Source: Streptomyces sp. Q6 | Lineage (GTDB): Bacteria > Actinomycetota > Actinomycetes > Streptomycetales > Streptomycetaceae | NCBI RefSeq assembly: GCF_036967205.1 | Contig: NZ_CP146022.1 | Span: 6,448,001-6,512,000 of the forward strand | Direction of reading: 5' to 3' | DNA: 64,000 bases | In this document: in pieces, positions 26,652 to 35,430 of the stretch | How positions within the stretch are numbered: position 1 is the first letter of the stretch | How the letters are laid out: each line of letters opens with the position of its first letter | Translations under genes and position numbers: made by a program | The notes under the pieces: model-generated | What the model saw: the letters and a program-made list of their open reading frames with translations, nothing else | The model's database searches: none | Told to the model about the DNA's origin: nothing

Positions 26652-27619
26652 ACGACTTCGGCCCACTGCGTCTGTCCGTTCTCGACCAGTCGCCCATCGG
26701 CGAGGGCCGGACCCCCGACGACGCTCTGCACACCACCCTCGAACTCGCCCGCCTCGCCGACTCCCTCGGCTACCACCGGTACTGGCTCGCCGAACACCAC
26801 AACTCCCGCTCGTTCGCCGGTACGTCACCGGAAGTCCTCGCCGGTCCCGTGCTGCAGCACACCAGCCGGGTCCGCGTCGGCACCGGCGGCATTCTGCTGC
26901 CCCGGTACCACCCCGACACCGTCGCCGAGAAGATGAATCTGCTGCGACGCCTCAGCCCGGGCCGCGTCGACGTGGGCATCGCCCGTGGTGGCGGTCCTGC
27001 CGACGACTTCGACCAGAAGCTTCTGCGTCTGCGTCAACACCTCATGGACGAGGGCCCCGCAGATCCGCCCGTGCCGAGCACGCCCGCCGAACCGGAGAAC
27101 GGTCTGTGGCTCCTCGGCGCGGGTGGGTCGACAGCCCCGCTCGCCGGAAGGCTCGGCGCCGGCTATGCCTTCGGGCACTTCTTCTCTCCCCGGAACGGGC
27201 CTGCGTCCCTGGCCGCATATCGCCGTCATCTCCCCGACGGTCGACAGCCTTCCCCTCTGCTCGCCGTGCGAGTGATCGCTGCCGAGGATCCCGAGAAGGC
27301 CGCCGCGCTCGCACAGGCCATGCTGCTGTGGAGAGCCCGCAAAGACCTCGGCCACGACGGTCCCGTCCCCGGCCTGCACACCCTCGCGCAGCACACCTGG
27401 ACCTCGGAAGAACGCACGCAAGCAGCCCTGCACCGCAGCGCTGTCCTGCACGGCACCCCCGATCAGCTGCACCACCGTCTGACCGCACTGGCCCACGCCC
27501 ACCAGGTCAGCGAGATCATGATCAATACGGTCACCGCAGCTCCTGAACACCGCATGACCTCCTACAAGTTGCTGGCCGACGCCGTTCTCGCCCCGCTGGC
27601 CCAGGTGACCGTCACGTGA
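26648..27619 (+). CDS. LLM-class flavin-dependent oxidoreductase (luciferase-like, MsnO8-type)
   Basis: 323 residues of the bacterial luciferase TIM-barrel family: LSVLDQSPIGEGRTPDDAL, RYWLAEHHNSRSFAGTSPEV, GTGGILLPRYHPDTVAEKMN and LSPGRVDVGIARGGG are family hallmarks. It uses reduced FMN supplied by a separate reductase to oxygenate a small substrate. It overlaps its neighbours on both sides by four bases. With an esterase and an exporter it suggests stepwise modification and export, or detoxification, of one compound. Confidence 0.9.
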   Translation: MNDFGPLRLSVLDQSPIGEGRTPDDALHTTLELARLADSLGYHRYWLAEHHNSRSFAGTSPEVLAGPVLQHTSRVRVGTGGILLPRYHPDTVAEKMNLLRRLSPGRVDVGIARGGGPADDFDQKLLRLRQHLMDEGPADPPVPSTPAEPENGLWLLGAGGSTAPLAGRLGAGYAFGHFFSPRNGPASLAAYRRHLPDGRQPSPLLAVRVIAAEDPEKAAALAQAMLLWRARKDLGHDGPVPGLHTLAQHTWTSEERTQAALHRSAVLHGTPDQLHHRLTALAHAHQVSEIMINTVTAAPEHRMTSYKLLADAVLAPLAQVTVT

Positions 27620-28842
27620 GGGGATACCGGCAGATACTCGCCGTGCCAGGGATGCCATCACTGCTGGCCGTGTCGCTTCTCGCCCGCACCGCCATCACGG
27701 CGGCCACGATGGCACTGACGATGCACGTCGTCCTGGGCCTGCACATGAGCTATGTCGCGGCCGGTGCTGTCACGGCAGCTCTCACGACGGGGCTGACCCT
27801 GGGCGGGCCGCTGCTCGGCCGCATGACCGATCGGTGGGGCCTGCGTACGGTGCTGCCGGTCACCGTCGTGGCGCAGGCCGTGTTCTGGCTGGGCATGCCG
27901 ACCCTGCCGTACGGGGCCCTCTTGGGGGCCGTCTTCCCAGCGGGTCTGCTGATGGTGCCGGTGCAGCAGGTCACCAGGCAGGCGATCGCCGCGATGACGA
28001 CGGCGGAGCAGCGCCGATCCGCGTTCGCGCTGGAGTCGGTACAGGGTGAACTGTCGTACATGGTGGGCCCGGCGGTCGTGATCCTGTGCGCCGCGCAGGC
28101 GCCCACCGATGTGGTGGCGTGGGGGCTCGGCGCCGCGATCGTGGCCGGTGGAGCCGGGATCGCCCTGCTCGACCCGCCGCTGCGCGCCGAGCACGAGGCG
28201 AAGTCCGGCGCGGCTGGACGGCTTCCGCGGCGAGAGTGGCTGGGCAGCGGGATGAAGGCCGTACTGACGATGGCGTTCGGTACTGCCGCGCTGCTCAGCG
28301 GCGTCGACCTCGCCGTCGTCGCCGTACTCGAGGAATCGGACCAGGTGTCCCGGGCCGCCGTGGTCGTGGCCGTGCTCGGCGTGACGTCCGTCGTCGGGGG
28401 GCTGATCTACGGCGCGCTGTCCCGGTCGCTTCCCACGTGGCTGCTGCTCGGCCTGCTCGGGCTCGTGACGGTGCCCGCAGGGTTGGCCCACGACTGGCCC
28501 TGGTTGTGCGCAGCCGTCGTCGGCATCGGGCTTCTCGCCGCGCCGACCCTTTCCGCGGTGGCCGATGCGGTGACCCGTATGGCGCCGACCGGCGTGCGGG
28601 GTGAGGCGACGGGTCTGCAATCCGCTGCGCAGAGTGCGGGTTTCGCGCTCGGATCCCCCATCGTCGGGGTGGCCATTAACAGCTCCGTGCCGGCGGGCGG
28701 TTTCGCGACGGCCGGACTGGCCGGGTTCACCGCCGCGATCATCGGATGTGCCCTGTCCCGCCGCTGCTCGTCATCTCTGCCGCTCCCTTCACCTCATCAC
28801 AGCTCCCCGAACGGGTCTGCCGCACGATCGGGGGACACCTGA
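27616..28842 (+). CDS. MFS transporter (last gene of esterase-LLM operon)
   Basis: 408 residues, about 12 helices. Early helix SLLARTAITAATMALTMHVV; loop motif GRMTDRWGLRTVLPV between helices 2 and 3; VQQVTRQAIAAMTTAEQRRS in the cytoplasmic region; late TRMAPTGVRGEATGLQSAAQ. It starts with GTG inside the stop of the monooxygenase gene (GTGA). Probably exports or imports the small molecule handled by the operon. The DNA after it carries transposon and toxin relics, marking the edge of the accessory segment. Confidence 0.88.
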   Translation: MRGYRQILAVPGMPSLLAVSLLARTAITAATMALTMHVVLGLHMSYVAAGAVTAALTTGLTLGGPLLGRMTDRWGLRTVLPVTVVAQAVFWLGMPTLPYGALLGAVFPAGLLMVPVQQVTRQAIAAMTTAEQRRSAFALESVQGELSYMVGPAVVILCAAQAPTDVVAWGLGAAIVAGGAGIALLDPPLRAEHEAKSGAAGRLPRREWLGSGMKAVLTMAFGTAALLSGVDLAVVAVLEESDQVSRAAVVVAVLGVTSVVGGLIYGALSRSLPTWLLLGLLGLVTVPAGLAHDWPWLCAAVVGIGLLAAPTLSAVADAVTRMAPTGVRGEATGLQSAAQSAGFALGSPIVGVAINSSVPAGGFATAGLAGFTAAIIGCALSRRCSSSLPLPSPHHSSPNGSAARSGDT

Positions 28843-28875
28843 ACCGGCTTGCCCCGCGGAGAGGGTGGGACGGAT

Positions 28876-28932
28876 GTCGCTGTGCCCAAGCCCTGTCCGC
28901 AGGAGTTCGGCGACGACGTCGTGCGGGTCGCG
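28876..28932 (+). mobile_element. IS3-family transposase OrfA relic
   Basis: The frame reads VAVPKPCPQEFGDDVVRVA, which matches from memory the usual start of Streptomyces IS3-type OrfA (AVPKPYPQEFRDDVVRVAR). It stops matching after about 19 codons and no helix-turn-helix or OrfB follows. It is fused in frame to the PIN relic. Confidence 0.45.
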
Positions 28933-29145
28933 AGCATCGTCATCGCGGGTACCTCCGGGCTCCTCGCGGAGACCGATCACACAGCCACCCGGGAACTCGG
29001 CCGTGGAGCTGCGCTCAGCGCGGTCGATGACCTCCGGAACCGGATGCGGCGCGGTCGCGTCGCCGTCCCCGAGGTCGCGGAGGATCACCTAAGGGCCGCC
29101 CGGTCCGTGCGTGCCCGCTACCGGGACCTCGACCTGGATCGGGCG
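28933..29145 (+). pseudogene. PIN-domain (VapC-like) toxin relic
   Basis: In frame after the IS3 fragment, IVIAGTSGLLAETDH resembles a PIN N-terminus (VVDTSGLLA) with the first catalytic Asp changed to Gly. TRELGRGAALSAVDDLRNRM and VPEVAEDHLRAARSVRARYR with DLDLD match the later helices, while about 40 residues of the middle and the terminal LADAVNVALA part are missing. No antitoxin gene is present. A decayed toxin gene, recognised from family memory only. Confidence 0.45.
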
Positions 29146-29169
29146 GGCGCCCGCAGGACGTCCTCGCGC

Positions 29170-30174
29170 CTACGCCATCGTGACGACGACCTTGCCGGCC
29201 TTCGCGCGGCCCTTCTCGACGTACTCCATGGCCTGGAGCGTCTCGTCGAACGGGAAGACGCGGTCGACGACGGGGCGGATCTTCCCGGCGTCGATGAGCG
29301 TGGTGAGTTCGCGGAGCTGGTCGCCGTCGGCCCTCATGAACAGGAACGAGTACGTCACACCGCGGCGCCTGGCGTTGCGCCGGGTCGTGAAGCTGAGGGC
29401 CGTCATGGCCAGGCGGAGGATCGGGTTCGCGCCCAGTTCGCGGGCGAAGGCCGGGTCGGGCGGGCCCGCGACGGAGATGGCCAGGCCGCCGGGCTTGAGG
29501 ACGCGCAGGGACTTGGCGAGGTTCTCGCCGCCGAGGGAGTCCAGGACGACGTCGTAGTCGCGGAGGAGCTCGGAGAAGTCCTGGGTGCGGTAGTCGATGA
29601 CTTCGTCCGCGCCGAGGTCCCTGGCCAGGTCGACCTTGGCGGTGCTCACGGTGGTGGCCACGTGCGCGCCCAGCGCCTTGGCCAGTTGGACGGCGACGGA
29701 GCCGAGGCCGCCCGTGCCGGCGTGGACGAGGACCTTCTGGCCCGGTTGGACGTTCGCCCGCTCGACCAGTGCCTGCCATGCCGTGAGGGCGACCAGGGGG
29801 AGGGAGGCGGCCTCGGTCATGGTGAGGGTGGCCGGTTTGGGCGCCAGGTCGTCCTGGTGGACGGCGATGAGTTCGGCGAAGGTGCCGATGCGGTCCTTGT
29901 CGGGCCGGGCGTAGACCTCGTCGCCCACCGCGAAGCGGGTGACGGACGGGCCGACCCGGACGACCGTCCCGGCGAGGTCGTTGCCCAGCACGAGCGGGAG
30001 ACGGTACGGCAGGAACGCCTTGAAGTCTCCGTTGCGGATCCTGACGTCCAGCGGGTTCACGCCCGCCGCGTGGATCTTGACCAGGACGTCGTCGGCACCT
30101 GCCTCGGGGTCGGGCAGGTCCGCGGCACGCATCCCGGCCTGGTCGCCGTACTTCTCGACCGTGAAGGCCTTCAT
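29170..30174 (-). CDS. NADP-dependent quinone oxidoreductase-like protein
   Basis: 334 residues of the zinc-free MDR superfamily: MKAFTVEKYGDQAGMRAADL, VKIHAAGVNPLDVRIRNGDF, LGNDLAGTVVRVGPSV, and the Rossmann motif VLVHAGTGGLGSVAVQLAKA. No catalytic zinc cysteines. It reduces quinones or enones with NADPH. ATG 30174 follows GGAG; the open frame further upstream overlaps the SDR gene and is not coding. It lies 88 bases downstream of the SDR gene, same strand, and is probably in the same TetR-controlled unit. Confidence 0.92.
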   Translation of the reverse strand: MKAFTVEKYGDQAGMRAADLPDPEAGADDVLVKIHAAGVNPLDVRIRNGDFKAFLPYRLPLVLGNDLAGTVVRVGPSVTRFAVGDEVYARPDKDRIGTFAELIAVHQDDLAPKPATLTMTEAASLPLVALTAWQALVERANVQPGQKVLVHAGTGGLGSVAVQLAKALGAHVATTVSTAKVDLARDLGADEVIDYRTQDFSELLRDYDVVLDSLGGENLAKSLRVLKPGGLAISVAGPPDPAFARELGANPILRLAMTALSFTTRRNARRRGVTYSFLFMRADGDQLRELTTLIDAGKIRPVVDRVFPFDETLQAMEYVEKGRAKAGKVVVTMA

Positions 30175-30262
30175 CGTCGTCTCCGTTCCGTTTCCCGTCC
30201 GTGCGAGGCCGGGGTGTCCGTTCGTGCCGGGGCGTCCGTTCGCGCCGGGGTGGGCGAGAGTC

Positions 30263-30955
30263 TCAGGCCGCGTTCGGCTGGGGTGCCGCGGACAGGCTCT
30301 GCTTGACGTACCGGCTGGTCTCGTCGGCGAGGATCTCGGGCAGGCCGGTCTCGACGCCGTGCAGGGCCTGGGTCGCGACGTCGGCGGCGGCGACCTTCTG
30401 ATCGGCGGGCACACCGGCGGCCATGTCGGTGTCCATATAACCGACGTGCAGCGCCGAGACGGTGATGCCGCGCGGTGCCAGCTCCTCACGGGTCGCGTCG
30501 CTCAGCGCCCAGGCGGCGGCCTTGGACGCGGCGTAGGAGCCGAGGCCGGCCGGGTGGAACCAGGACAGGGCGGACAGGACGTTGAGCACGGCGCCGCCGC
30601 CGTTGCCCTCGATCACGGGGGCGAAGGCGCGGGTCGCGGTGAGCGGGCCGAAGAAGTTGGTCTCCATCTCCCGGCGCACGTCCGCCATGTCGCCTTCGGT
30701 CAGCGTCGCGCCGGTGGAGATGCCCGCGTTGTTGATCAGCAGGGTCGCGTCCGACGCCACGCGCGCGGCCTCACGTACCGACGCCTCGTCCGTCACGTCC
30801 AGGCGCAGCGGGATGACGCCCGGCAGGTCGACCGTCTCGGGGCGCCGGGCCGCGCCGTACACCTTCGCGCCGCGCTCGACGAGCTGGGCGGCCAGGTGTC
30901 GTCCGAGGCCCCGGTTGGCGCCGGTGACGACTGCGACAGCGTTCTTGAGTTCCAT
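30263..30955 (-). CDS. Short-chain dehydrogenase/reductase
   Basis: 230 residues of classical SDR: cofactor loop TGANRGLGRHLA, RPETVDLPGVIPLRLDVTD, NNAGIS, catalytic Ser in LNVLSALSWF, YxxxK in SYAASKAAAW and GYMDTDMA near the end. The Arg after the Gly motif and ARRPE suggest NADP(H). AGGAG stands five bases before ATG 30955. It is divergent from the TetR gene across 117 bp that hold a clear operator, so the TetR protein most likely represses it. Confidence 0.92.
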   Translation of the reverse strand: MELKNAVAVVTGANRGLGRHLAAQLVERGAKVYGAARRPETVDLPGVIPLRLDVTDEASVREAARVASDATLLINNAGISTGATLTEGDMADVRREMETNFFGPLTATRAFAPVIEGNGGGAVLNVLSALSWFHPAGLGSYAASKAAAWALSDATREELAPRGITVSALHVGYMDTDMAAGVPADQKVAAADVATQALHGVETGLPEILADETSRYVKQSLSAAPQPNAA

Positions 30956-31000
30956 GTTCGCTCCTGGTCGTGGCGGGGTGCCGTCGGCCACCCGCGACTC

Positions 31001-31026
31001 GTTTAGATTATGTGCACAATCTAAAC
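31001..31026. promoter_or_regulatory. TetR operator between SDR and tetR genes
   Basis: Perfect nine-base arms GTTTAGATT and AATCTAAAC separated by eight bases, with the palindrome TGTGCACA inside. It overlaps the likely -35 of the tetR promoter (-10 TATGAT at 31034-31039) and faces the SDR promoter on the other strand. Confidence 0.8.
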
Positions 31027-31072
31027 ACGGGCCTATGATAGATGCCAGTCGACATCCAAACGGGAGGTGGCC

Positions 31073-31633
31073 ATGGGCCGCGTATCGCAGGCGCAGGCGG
31101 AGGAGAACCGCCGGCGGGTGGTGGACACCGCGTCCCGGCTGTTCCGGGAGCAGGGCACGCAGGTCAGCGTCGCCGACCTGATGAAGGCGGCCGGCCTGAC
31201 CCACGGCGCCTTCTACAAGCAGTTCGCCTCCAAGGAGGCGCTCGTCGACGAGGCCACCGCCCACGCCTTCGCCGAGCTCGCCCGACGCCACGGCGTCGAA
31301 CTCGAGCAGTACGACGGGGAGCGCGCCGATGCCCAGCGGGCGCTGATCGACTCCTACCTCTCCGTCGAGCACCGTGACGCCCCGGCGGACGGCTGTCCCG
31401 TCGCCGCGCTCGCCACCGACATCGCGCGCGAGCGCGGGGGGAGCGAGGCCCGTCGCGTCTACGCCGAGGGGGTGGCCGACTTCGCCGATTTCCTGGCCGG
31501 TGACGACCAGGACGGCATCGTCCGCCTGTGCACCCTGTTCGGTGCGCTGGTCCTGTCCCGGGCCACCAAGGGCTCCCCGCTCTCCGAGGAGATCCTCGCC
31601 GCCGCGCACGCGGCCTTGACCGAAACGGGCTGA
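31073..31633 (+). CDS. TetR-family regulator
   Basis: 186 residues: N-terminal TetR HTH (ENRRRVVDTASRLFREQGTQ, VSVADLMKAAGLTHGAFYKQ, FASKEALVDEA) and a helical ligand domain with CPVAALATDIARERGG, as in NemR/AcuR-like TetR_C groups that answer electrophiles or quinones. That fits its divergent SDR and quinone reductase targets. ATG 31073 has GGAGG seven bases upstream; the in-frame GTG at 31067 overlaps that site. Confidence 0.92.
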   Translation: MGRVSQAQAEENRRRVVDTASRLFREQGTQVSVADLMKAAGLTHGAFYKQFASKEALVDEATAHAFAELARRHGVELEQYDGERADAQRALIDSYLSVEHRDAPADGCPVAALATDIARERGGSEARRVYAEGVADFADFLAGDDQDGIVRLCTLFGALVLSRATKGSPLSEEILAAAHAALTETG

Positions 31634-31660
31634 GCGCGGGCGGACCGGTCTCGTCGTACG

Positions 31661-31695
31661 GCCATGGCCGGCACGCGGTGCGTACCGGCCATGGC
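31661..31695. terminator. Bidirectional terminator between tetR and surface-protein genes
   Basis: A 16-bp stem with one mismatch (GCCATGGCCGGCACGC / GCGTACCGGCCATGGC) and loop GGT lies between convergent stops at 31633 and 31722. Confidence 0.75.
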
Positions 31696-31721
31696 GGGTG
31701 GTGCGGTGGGGCGCGGTCGGG

Positions 31722-34364
31722 TCAGGAGCGGCGGCGCCTGGCGCGGACGGTCAGGGCGCCCAGGCCGGTGAGGACGAGGGCCGCGGCCGTCCACGCGAGG
31801 CCGGCCGTCGTGGATCCGGTCTCCGCCAGCTCGCCATCGTCGACGGGCGGTGGGGTGGGGGAACCGGTGGGTGCCGGGGTGGGTTCGCCGGTGGGCGCCG
31901 GAGTGGTGGTGCCGGTGGGTGAAGGCGTCGGTGTCGGAGTGGGCGTCGGCGTGGGGGTGGGCGTCGGGGTGGGCGTGGGGGTGGGCGTCGGCGTCGGGGA
32001 CGGCGTGGGGACGTCGACTGTGGTCGTGCATCCGTCAGCGGTGGCGCACGTGCCTTCGGGGCCGGTGGGGACGACGGTGTTGCGCAGTTTGTGGTCGCCC
32101 TCGTCGGGGTCGTTGACGGTGACGGAGTACGTGATCGTCGTGGACGCGCCGACGGCCAGCGGACCCGACCAGCTCAGCGTCGAGCCCTCGACGGTGGCTC
32201 CGCCGGTGACGTCGTCGTTGTAGGTGGCGTCGTCCGTGACGGCGGCGAGGTCGTCGGTGAAGGCCGCCGGGTGGGTTCCGGTGAGAGCGGTCTTCCCGGT
32301 GTTCTTCACCGTGACCGTGTAGGTCACCTTGTCACCGGGGCCCGCCGTGTCGATCGACGCGGCCTTGGCCACCGTGAAGCTGCCCGACGGGACGTCCACC
32401 GTGGTGCTGCACGCGTCGCTGGTGGCGCAGGTGCCGTCGGTGCCGGGTGTGACGGTGTTGACGAGCGTCGCCGGTGTGTCGATCGGGTCGTCGACGGTGA
32501 CGGAGTACGTCAGGGTCCTGGTCTGGCCCACGGCGAGATCCAGTCCCCAGCTCAGGACGGAGTCGGCGAGGGTGCCGCCGTCGGTGGCGTCGTCGTTGTA
32601 GGCGGCGTGGGGGAGCACCTTGCTCAGGTCGTCCTCGACCCTGGCCGGCAGGGTGTCGGCGTCGAACGCCACCTTGCCGGTGTTCTTCACCTTGAGGGTG
32701 TAGGTGACGACACCGCCCGGAGCGGCCGTCCCGGGGGAGGCCGACTTCTCGACGGTGAACTCCGCCACGGGCGTCTGCACCTGGCAGTCGGCCGCCGACG
32801 TGCACGCGCCGGTGGGCCCGGCCACCAGGGCGTTGGTCAGAAGGTGGTCGCCGTTGTCGGGATCGCCGACGGTGACCTGGTACGTGATCGTGGTGTGCGC
32901 GCCCGCGGCCAGCGGTCCGGACCACGTCACCTTTCCGTTGCTGAAGGCCGCGCCGCCGGTGATGCTGTCGGTGACCAGCTCGCCGTCGTCCAGGACGTTG
33001 GCCAGGTCGTCGGTGAACGAAGCCGGCGAGGCGTCCGTGTAGTCGACCGTGCCGGTGTTGGTGACGTCGATCGTGTACGTCACCGTGTCGCCGAGGCTCA
33101 CGTGCTCCGGTGCGGACACGTCGGCGCTCTTGGACACCGTGAACGAGGGGACCGCGGCGCCCGCGGGGCAGGCGGTGCTGCTGGCCTTGTTGTTGCCCAG
33201 AGCCAGGTCGTTCTCGTTGCCCAGGACCTCGGCGCTGTTGCGCACGGCGCCCGCGGTGCAGTCGGCGGGCGGGCTCGCCGGGGCCTTCCCGGTGATGACG
33301 ATCGGCGGGCCGTCGGCCCCGGCGGCCAGCGCCGCTCCCGAACAGCGCACGGCGTTGCCCGTCCCGACGGCGACGACCTCGCAGCCGGGAGTGGCCGTGG
33401 CCGGGTTCTCCAGATTGTCCGGAAGCGTGTCGGTGACCGTGTAACCGGAGGAGTTGCCGGGGCCGTAGTTGTGGACGGTCAGCGTGTAGCTGAAGTCCTC
33501 GCCCGCCGTATAGGTGGCCGGACCGTCCTTGGTGATGCCCAGGTCGGCGGGCAGGCCGGGGAACGCGGCGCCGTCGTTCTGGGAGTTGGCGGGCCCCTTG
33601 GTCGTCGACACGATGGTGATCGACGGTGAGTCGGACGCCGGGTTGTTCAGTTGCAGCTGGTAGACGGTCCCGGTGACGTTGTTGGAGATGCCGATGTTGC
33701 CGTTGCCGTAGACCCACTGGGCGCCGTACGGGTTGGCGGGCAGACCGGTGACCGGGACGGACAGGACCGCGCCCGTCGCGGGGTCGATCCGGTAGAGGCG
33801 TCGACCTTCGCCGTAGACCCCCCACAGGTAGCCGTCGGCCCATACGAAGTCGGAGATGTTCGGCACGGTGGCGCTGAGAGCGATCCTGGTGGTCGTCCGG
33901 TTGGGGACGTCGATCGCGTACAGGTTCTTGTCCGCCGTCGCCAGCCGCACGTACAGGGTGTCCGCGGTGGCTCCGCCGCCGAAGGTGCCCTGGTTGTAGT
34001 TGAACTCGCTCCTGGGCAGGCCGACTTGGCCCAGCGCCGTCGCGGCACCGCCCTGGCCGATGCGCGTGAGGCCGCCGTTGTCGTTCACCCCGTACAGGTA
34101 CCGGTCGGCGAGGCGGAATCCCATGGCGTTGTACCCGAACGTCGCGGTGCCCTGCTTGACGAAGGAGATCGCTTCGGCGCCCTGGACGGCCTGGTAGAGC
34201 GTGCTCGGCTCGCCGCGGGCGGGCCCCTGGGCCACGAACACCAGGGGGTCGGCGGCCGGAAAGGGGTCTCCCGCGGCGGCCTGGGCCACGGGCGTCCCCT
34301 GCACCCCGGCCATGAGGACCACCCCGACGGACGCGGTCACCGCCAGGGTTCTGTTGCGAAGCAT
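31722..34364 (-). CDS. Sortase-anchored surface protein with DUF11-like repeats
   Basis: 880 residues. Signal peptide 1-30 (cleavage near AQA-AAGD). Residues 31-272 form a beta-propeller-like DUF6923-type domain ([15 protein letters not shown]). Residues about 273-400 are a DUF11-like Ig-fold domain ([17 protein letters not shown]), followed by three similar Ig-like repeats of about 126 residues (405-533, 534-659, 660-785; each SFTV.K.AS, VTYTx2VxNTG). Then a Thr-Pro tract (about 785-815) and the LAETG sorting motif at 846, a helix and RARRRRS. LAxTG is the class E sortase signal in Streptomyces. GAGAGGAA precedes the ATG. A stalk-like adhesin or surface structural protein is inferred. Confidence 0.9.
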   Translation of the reverse strand: MLRNRTLAVTASVGVVLMAGVQGTPVAQAAAGDPFPAADPLVFVAQGPARGEPSTLYQAVQGAEAISFVKQGTATFGYNAMGFRLADRYLYGVNDNGGLTRIGQGGAATALGQVGLPRSEFNYNQGTFGGGATADTLYVRLATADKNLYAIDVPNRTTTRIALSATVPNISDFVWADGYLWGVYGEGRRLYRIDPATGAVLSVPVTGLPANPYGAQWVYGNGNIGISNNVTGTVYQLQLNNPASDSPSITIVSTTKGPANSQNDGAAFPGLPADLGITKDGPATYTAGEDFSYTLTVHNYGPGNSSGYTVTDTLPDNLENPATATPGCEVVAVGTGNAVRCSGAALAAGADGPPIVITGKAPASPPADCTAGAVRNSAEVLGNENDLALGNNKASSTACPAGAAVPSFTVSKSADVSAPEHVSLGDTVTYTIDVTNTGTVDYTDASPASFTDDLANVLDDGELVTDSITGGAAFSNGKVTWSGPLAAGAHTTITYQVTVGDPDNGDHLLTNALVAGPTGACTSAADCQVQTPVAEFTVEKSASPGTAAPGGVVTYTLKVKNTGKVAFDADTLPARVEDDLSKVLPHAAYNDDATDGGTLADSVLSWGLDLAVGQTRTLTYSVTVDDPIDTPATLVNTVTPGTDGTCATSDACSTTVDVPSGSFTVAKAASIDTAGPGDKVTYTVTVKNTGKTALTGTHPAAFTDDLAAVTDDATYNDDVTGGATVEGSTLSWSGPLAVGASTTITYSVTVNDPDEGDHKLRNTVVPTGPEGTCATADGCTTTVDVPTPSPTPTPTPTPTPTPTPTPTPTPTPTPSPTGTTTPAPTGEPTPAPTGSPTPPPVDDGELAETGSTTAGLAWTAAALVLTGLGALTVRARRRRS
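31925..32001. repeat. Short GT-rich repeat encoding Thr-Pro tract
   Basis: Repeated hexamers of the GGGGTGGGCGTC type encode alternating Thr-Pro on the minus strand, the wall-spanning segment of the surface protein. A slippage-prone stretch that may vary in length. Confidence 0.8.
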
Positions 34365-34419
34365 GTTCTGTTCCTCTCCGGGTGGGAGGAGGCGCCTCCC
34401 TGCATGGACAAGTCGCCTT

Positions 34420-34440
34420 AAAGTGATGAAAGCTCACTTT
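34420..34440. promoter_or_regulatory. Inverted repeat upstream of the surface-protein gene
   Basis: AAAGTGA-N7-TCACTTT, perfect seven-base arms, 56 bases before the minus-strand ATG at 34364. It is AT-rich for this genome and placed where a promoter operator would be. A second palindrome, GGAGGCGCCTCC, lies at 34388-34399 in the leader. The rest of the 293-base gap to arsC shows nothing convincing. Confidence 0.55.
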
Positions 34441-34657
34441 TACTACTGGTCCGGGCATTTAGGCCCGTGTCGGGGAGGAGTGACATGCTGCCCGCGGGGG
34501 GTCGGGCGACGGCGGGAGCGGGGCCGGCCGCTCGTCGCCGGGTGGGTCTGTCCGCGGCCGTCGCCGGGCCGAGCGAGAGCGGCACCGGCCGCACGCGTGT
34601 GTGTCGGACGACGTGGCGTAAGCCGACGTGGGGCGGGTGGGTGCCGACTTCCGGCGG

Positions 34658-35071
34658 TCAGTCGCGCGGCCGCGGCGCGATCTCCGCGATCAAGCCCTCG
34701 ACGAGCACCTTGATCTCGTCGCGGATCGGGCGGACGGCCGCGACGCCCTGGCCGGCCGGGTCCTCCAACTGCCAGTCGAGGTAGCGCTTGCCGGGGAAGA
34801 CGGGGCAGGTGTCGCCGCAGCCCATGGTGATGCAGACGTCCGACTCCCTGACCGCCTCGACGGTCAGGATCTTCGGGGTCTCGGCGGAGATGTCGATGCC
34901 GACCTCGGCCATGGCCTCGACGGCGGCCGGGTTCACACGCTCGCCCGGGTTCGATCCGGCCGAGCGGACCTCGACGCGGTCTTTGGCCAGGTGGGCCAGC
35001 CAGGCGGCGGCCATCTGGGAACGGCCGGCGTTGTGGACACAGACGAAGAGCACGGAGGGCTTGTCGGGCAT
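34658..35071 (-). CDS. arsC: Arsenate reductase, thioredoxin-coupled type
   Basis: 137 residues of the low-molecular-weight phosphatase-like ArsC family. P-loop CVHNAGRS with nucleophile Cys11 and the redox Cys pair in CITMGCGDTCPVFPGKRY, then DWQLEDPAG. It reduces arsenate to arsenite through a relay of three cysteines and thioredoxin. It is divergent from arsR-acr3-arsO across 50 bp containing the operator, so ArsR probably represses both directions. Confidence 0.94.
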   Translation of the reverse strand: MPDKPSVLFVCVHNAGRSQMAAAWLAHLAKDRVEVRSAGSNPGERVNPAAVEAMAEVGIDISAETPKILTVEAVRESDVCITMGCGDTCPVFPGKRYLDWQLEDPAGQGVAAVRPIRDEIKVLVEGLIAEIAPRPRD

Positions 35072-35088
35072 CAGGGTCTCTCTCGTTA

Positions 35089-35108
35089 CATCAGCGGCAA
35101 CTGATGTG
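35089..35108. promoter_or_regulatory. ArsR operator between arsC and arsR
   Basis: Perfect inverted repeat ACATCAG-CGGCAA-CTGATGT in the 50-bp arsC/arsR gap. The position and ArsR-type arm length support it as the binding site of the adjacent repressor. Confidence 0.75.
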
Positions 35109-35121
35109 ACAGTATCAGTCC

Positions 35122-35430
35122 ATGATGACGTCAGCCGACGCTGATCTGATCCGGGTGCTGGCCGACCCGCTCAGGCTGCGGATCGTGACCCTGCTCGCCC
35201 GCGAGACGCTGTGCACCACCCACCTCGTGGAGGAGACCGGCGCCCGCCAGACGAACCTCTCCAACCACCTGAGAGTGCTGCGCGAAGCGGGGGTCGTCGA
35301 GACCGAGCCCTGCGGCCGCTTCACCTACTACAAGCTGCGCCCGGACGTCATCGCCACCCTGGCCGGCCGGTTCACCGACCTGGCCGAGTCCGCCCGTGCC
35401 GCCGCCGACAACAAGAGGGCCTGTCCGTGA
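35122..35430 (+). CDS. arsR: ArsR-family arsenical repressor (first copy)
   Basis: 102 residues with winged HTH: VLADPLRLRIVTLLARETLC, THLVEETGARQTNLSNHLRV, LREAGVVETEPCGRFTYYKL. Cys in ETLCTTH and EPCGRF are candidate As(III) ligands, a different placement from the CVCD pair of the second ArsR at 38 kb. Repeated ATG codons (35122 and 35125) leave the start open by one codon. It overlaps acr3 by GTGA. Confidence 0.9.
   Translation: MMTSADADLIRVLADPLRLRIVTLLARETLCTTHLVEETGARQTNLSNHLRVLREAGVVETEPCGRFTYYKLRPDVIATLAGRFTDLAESARAAADNKRACP

Noticed and set aside
25225-28842. Antibiotic biosynthetic gene cluster
   Set aside because: No core synthase (PKS, NRPS, terpene, RiPP) nearby; only tailoring-type enzymes and transporters.
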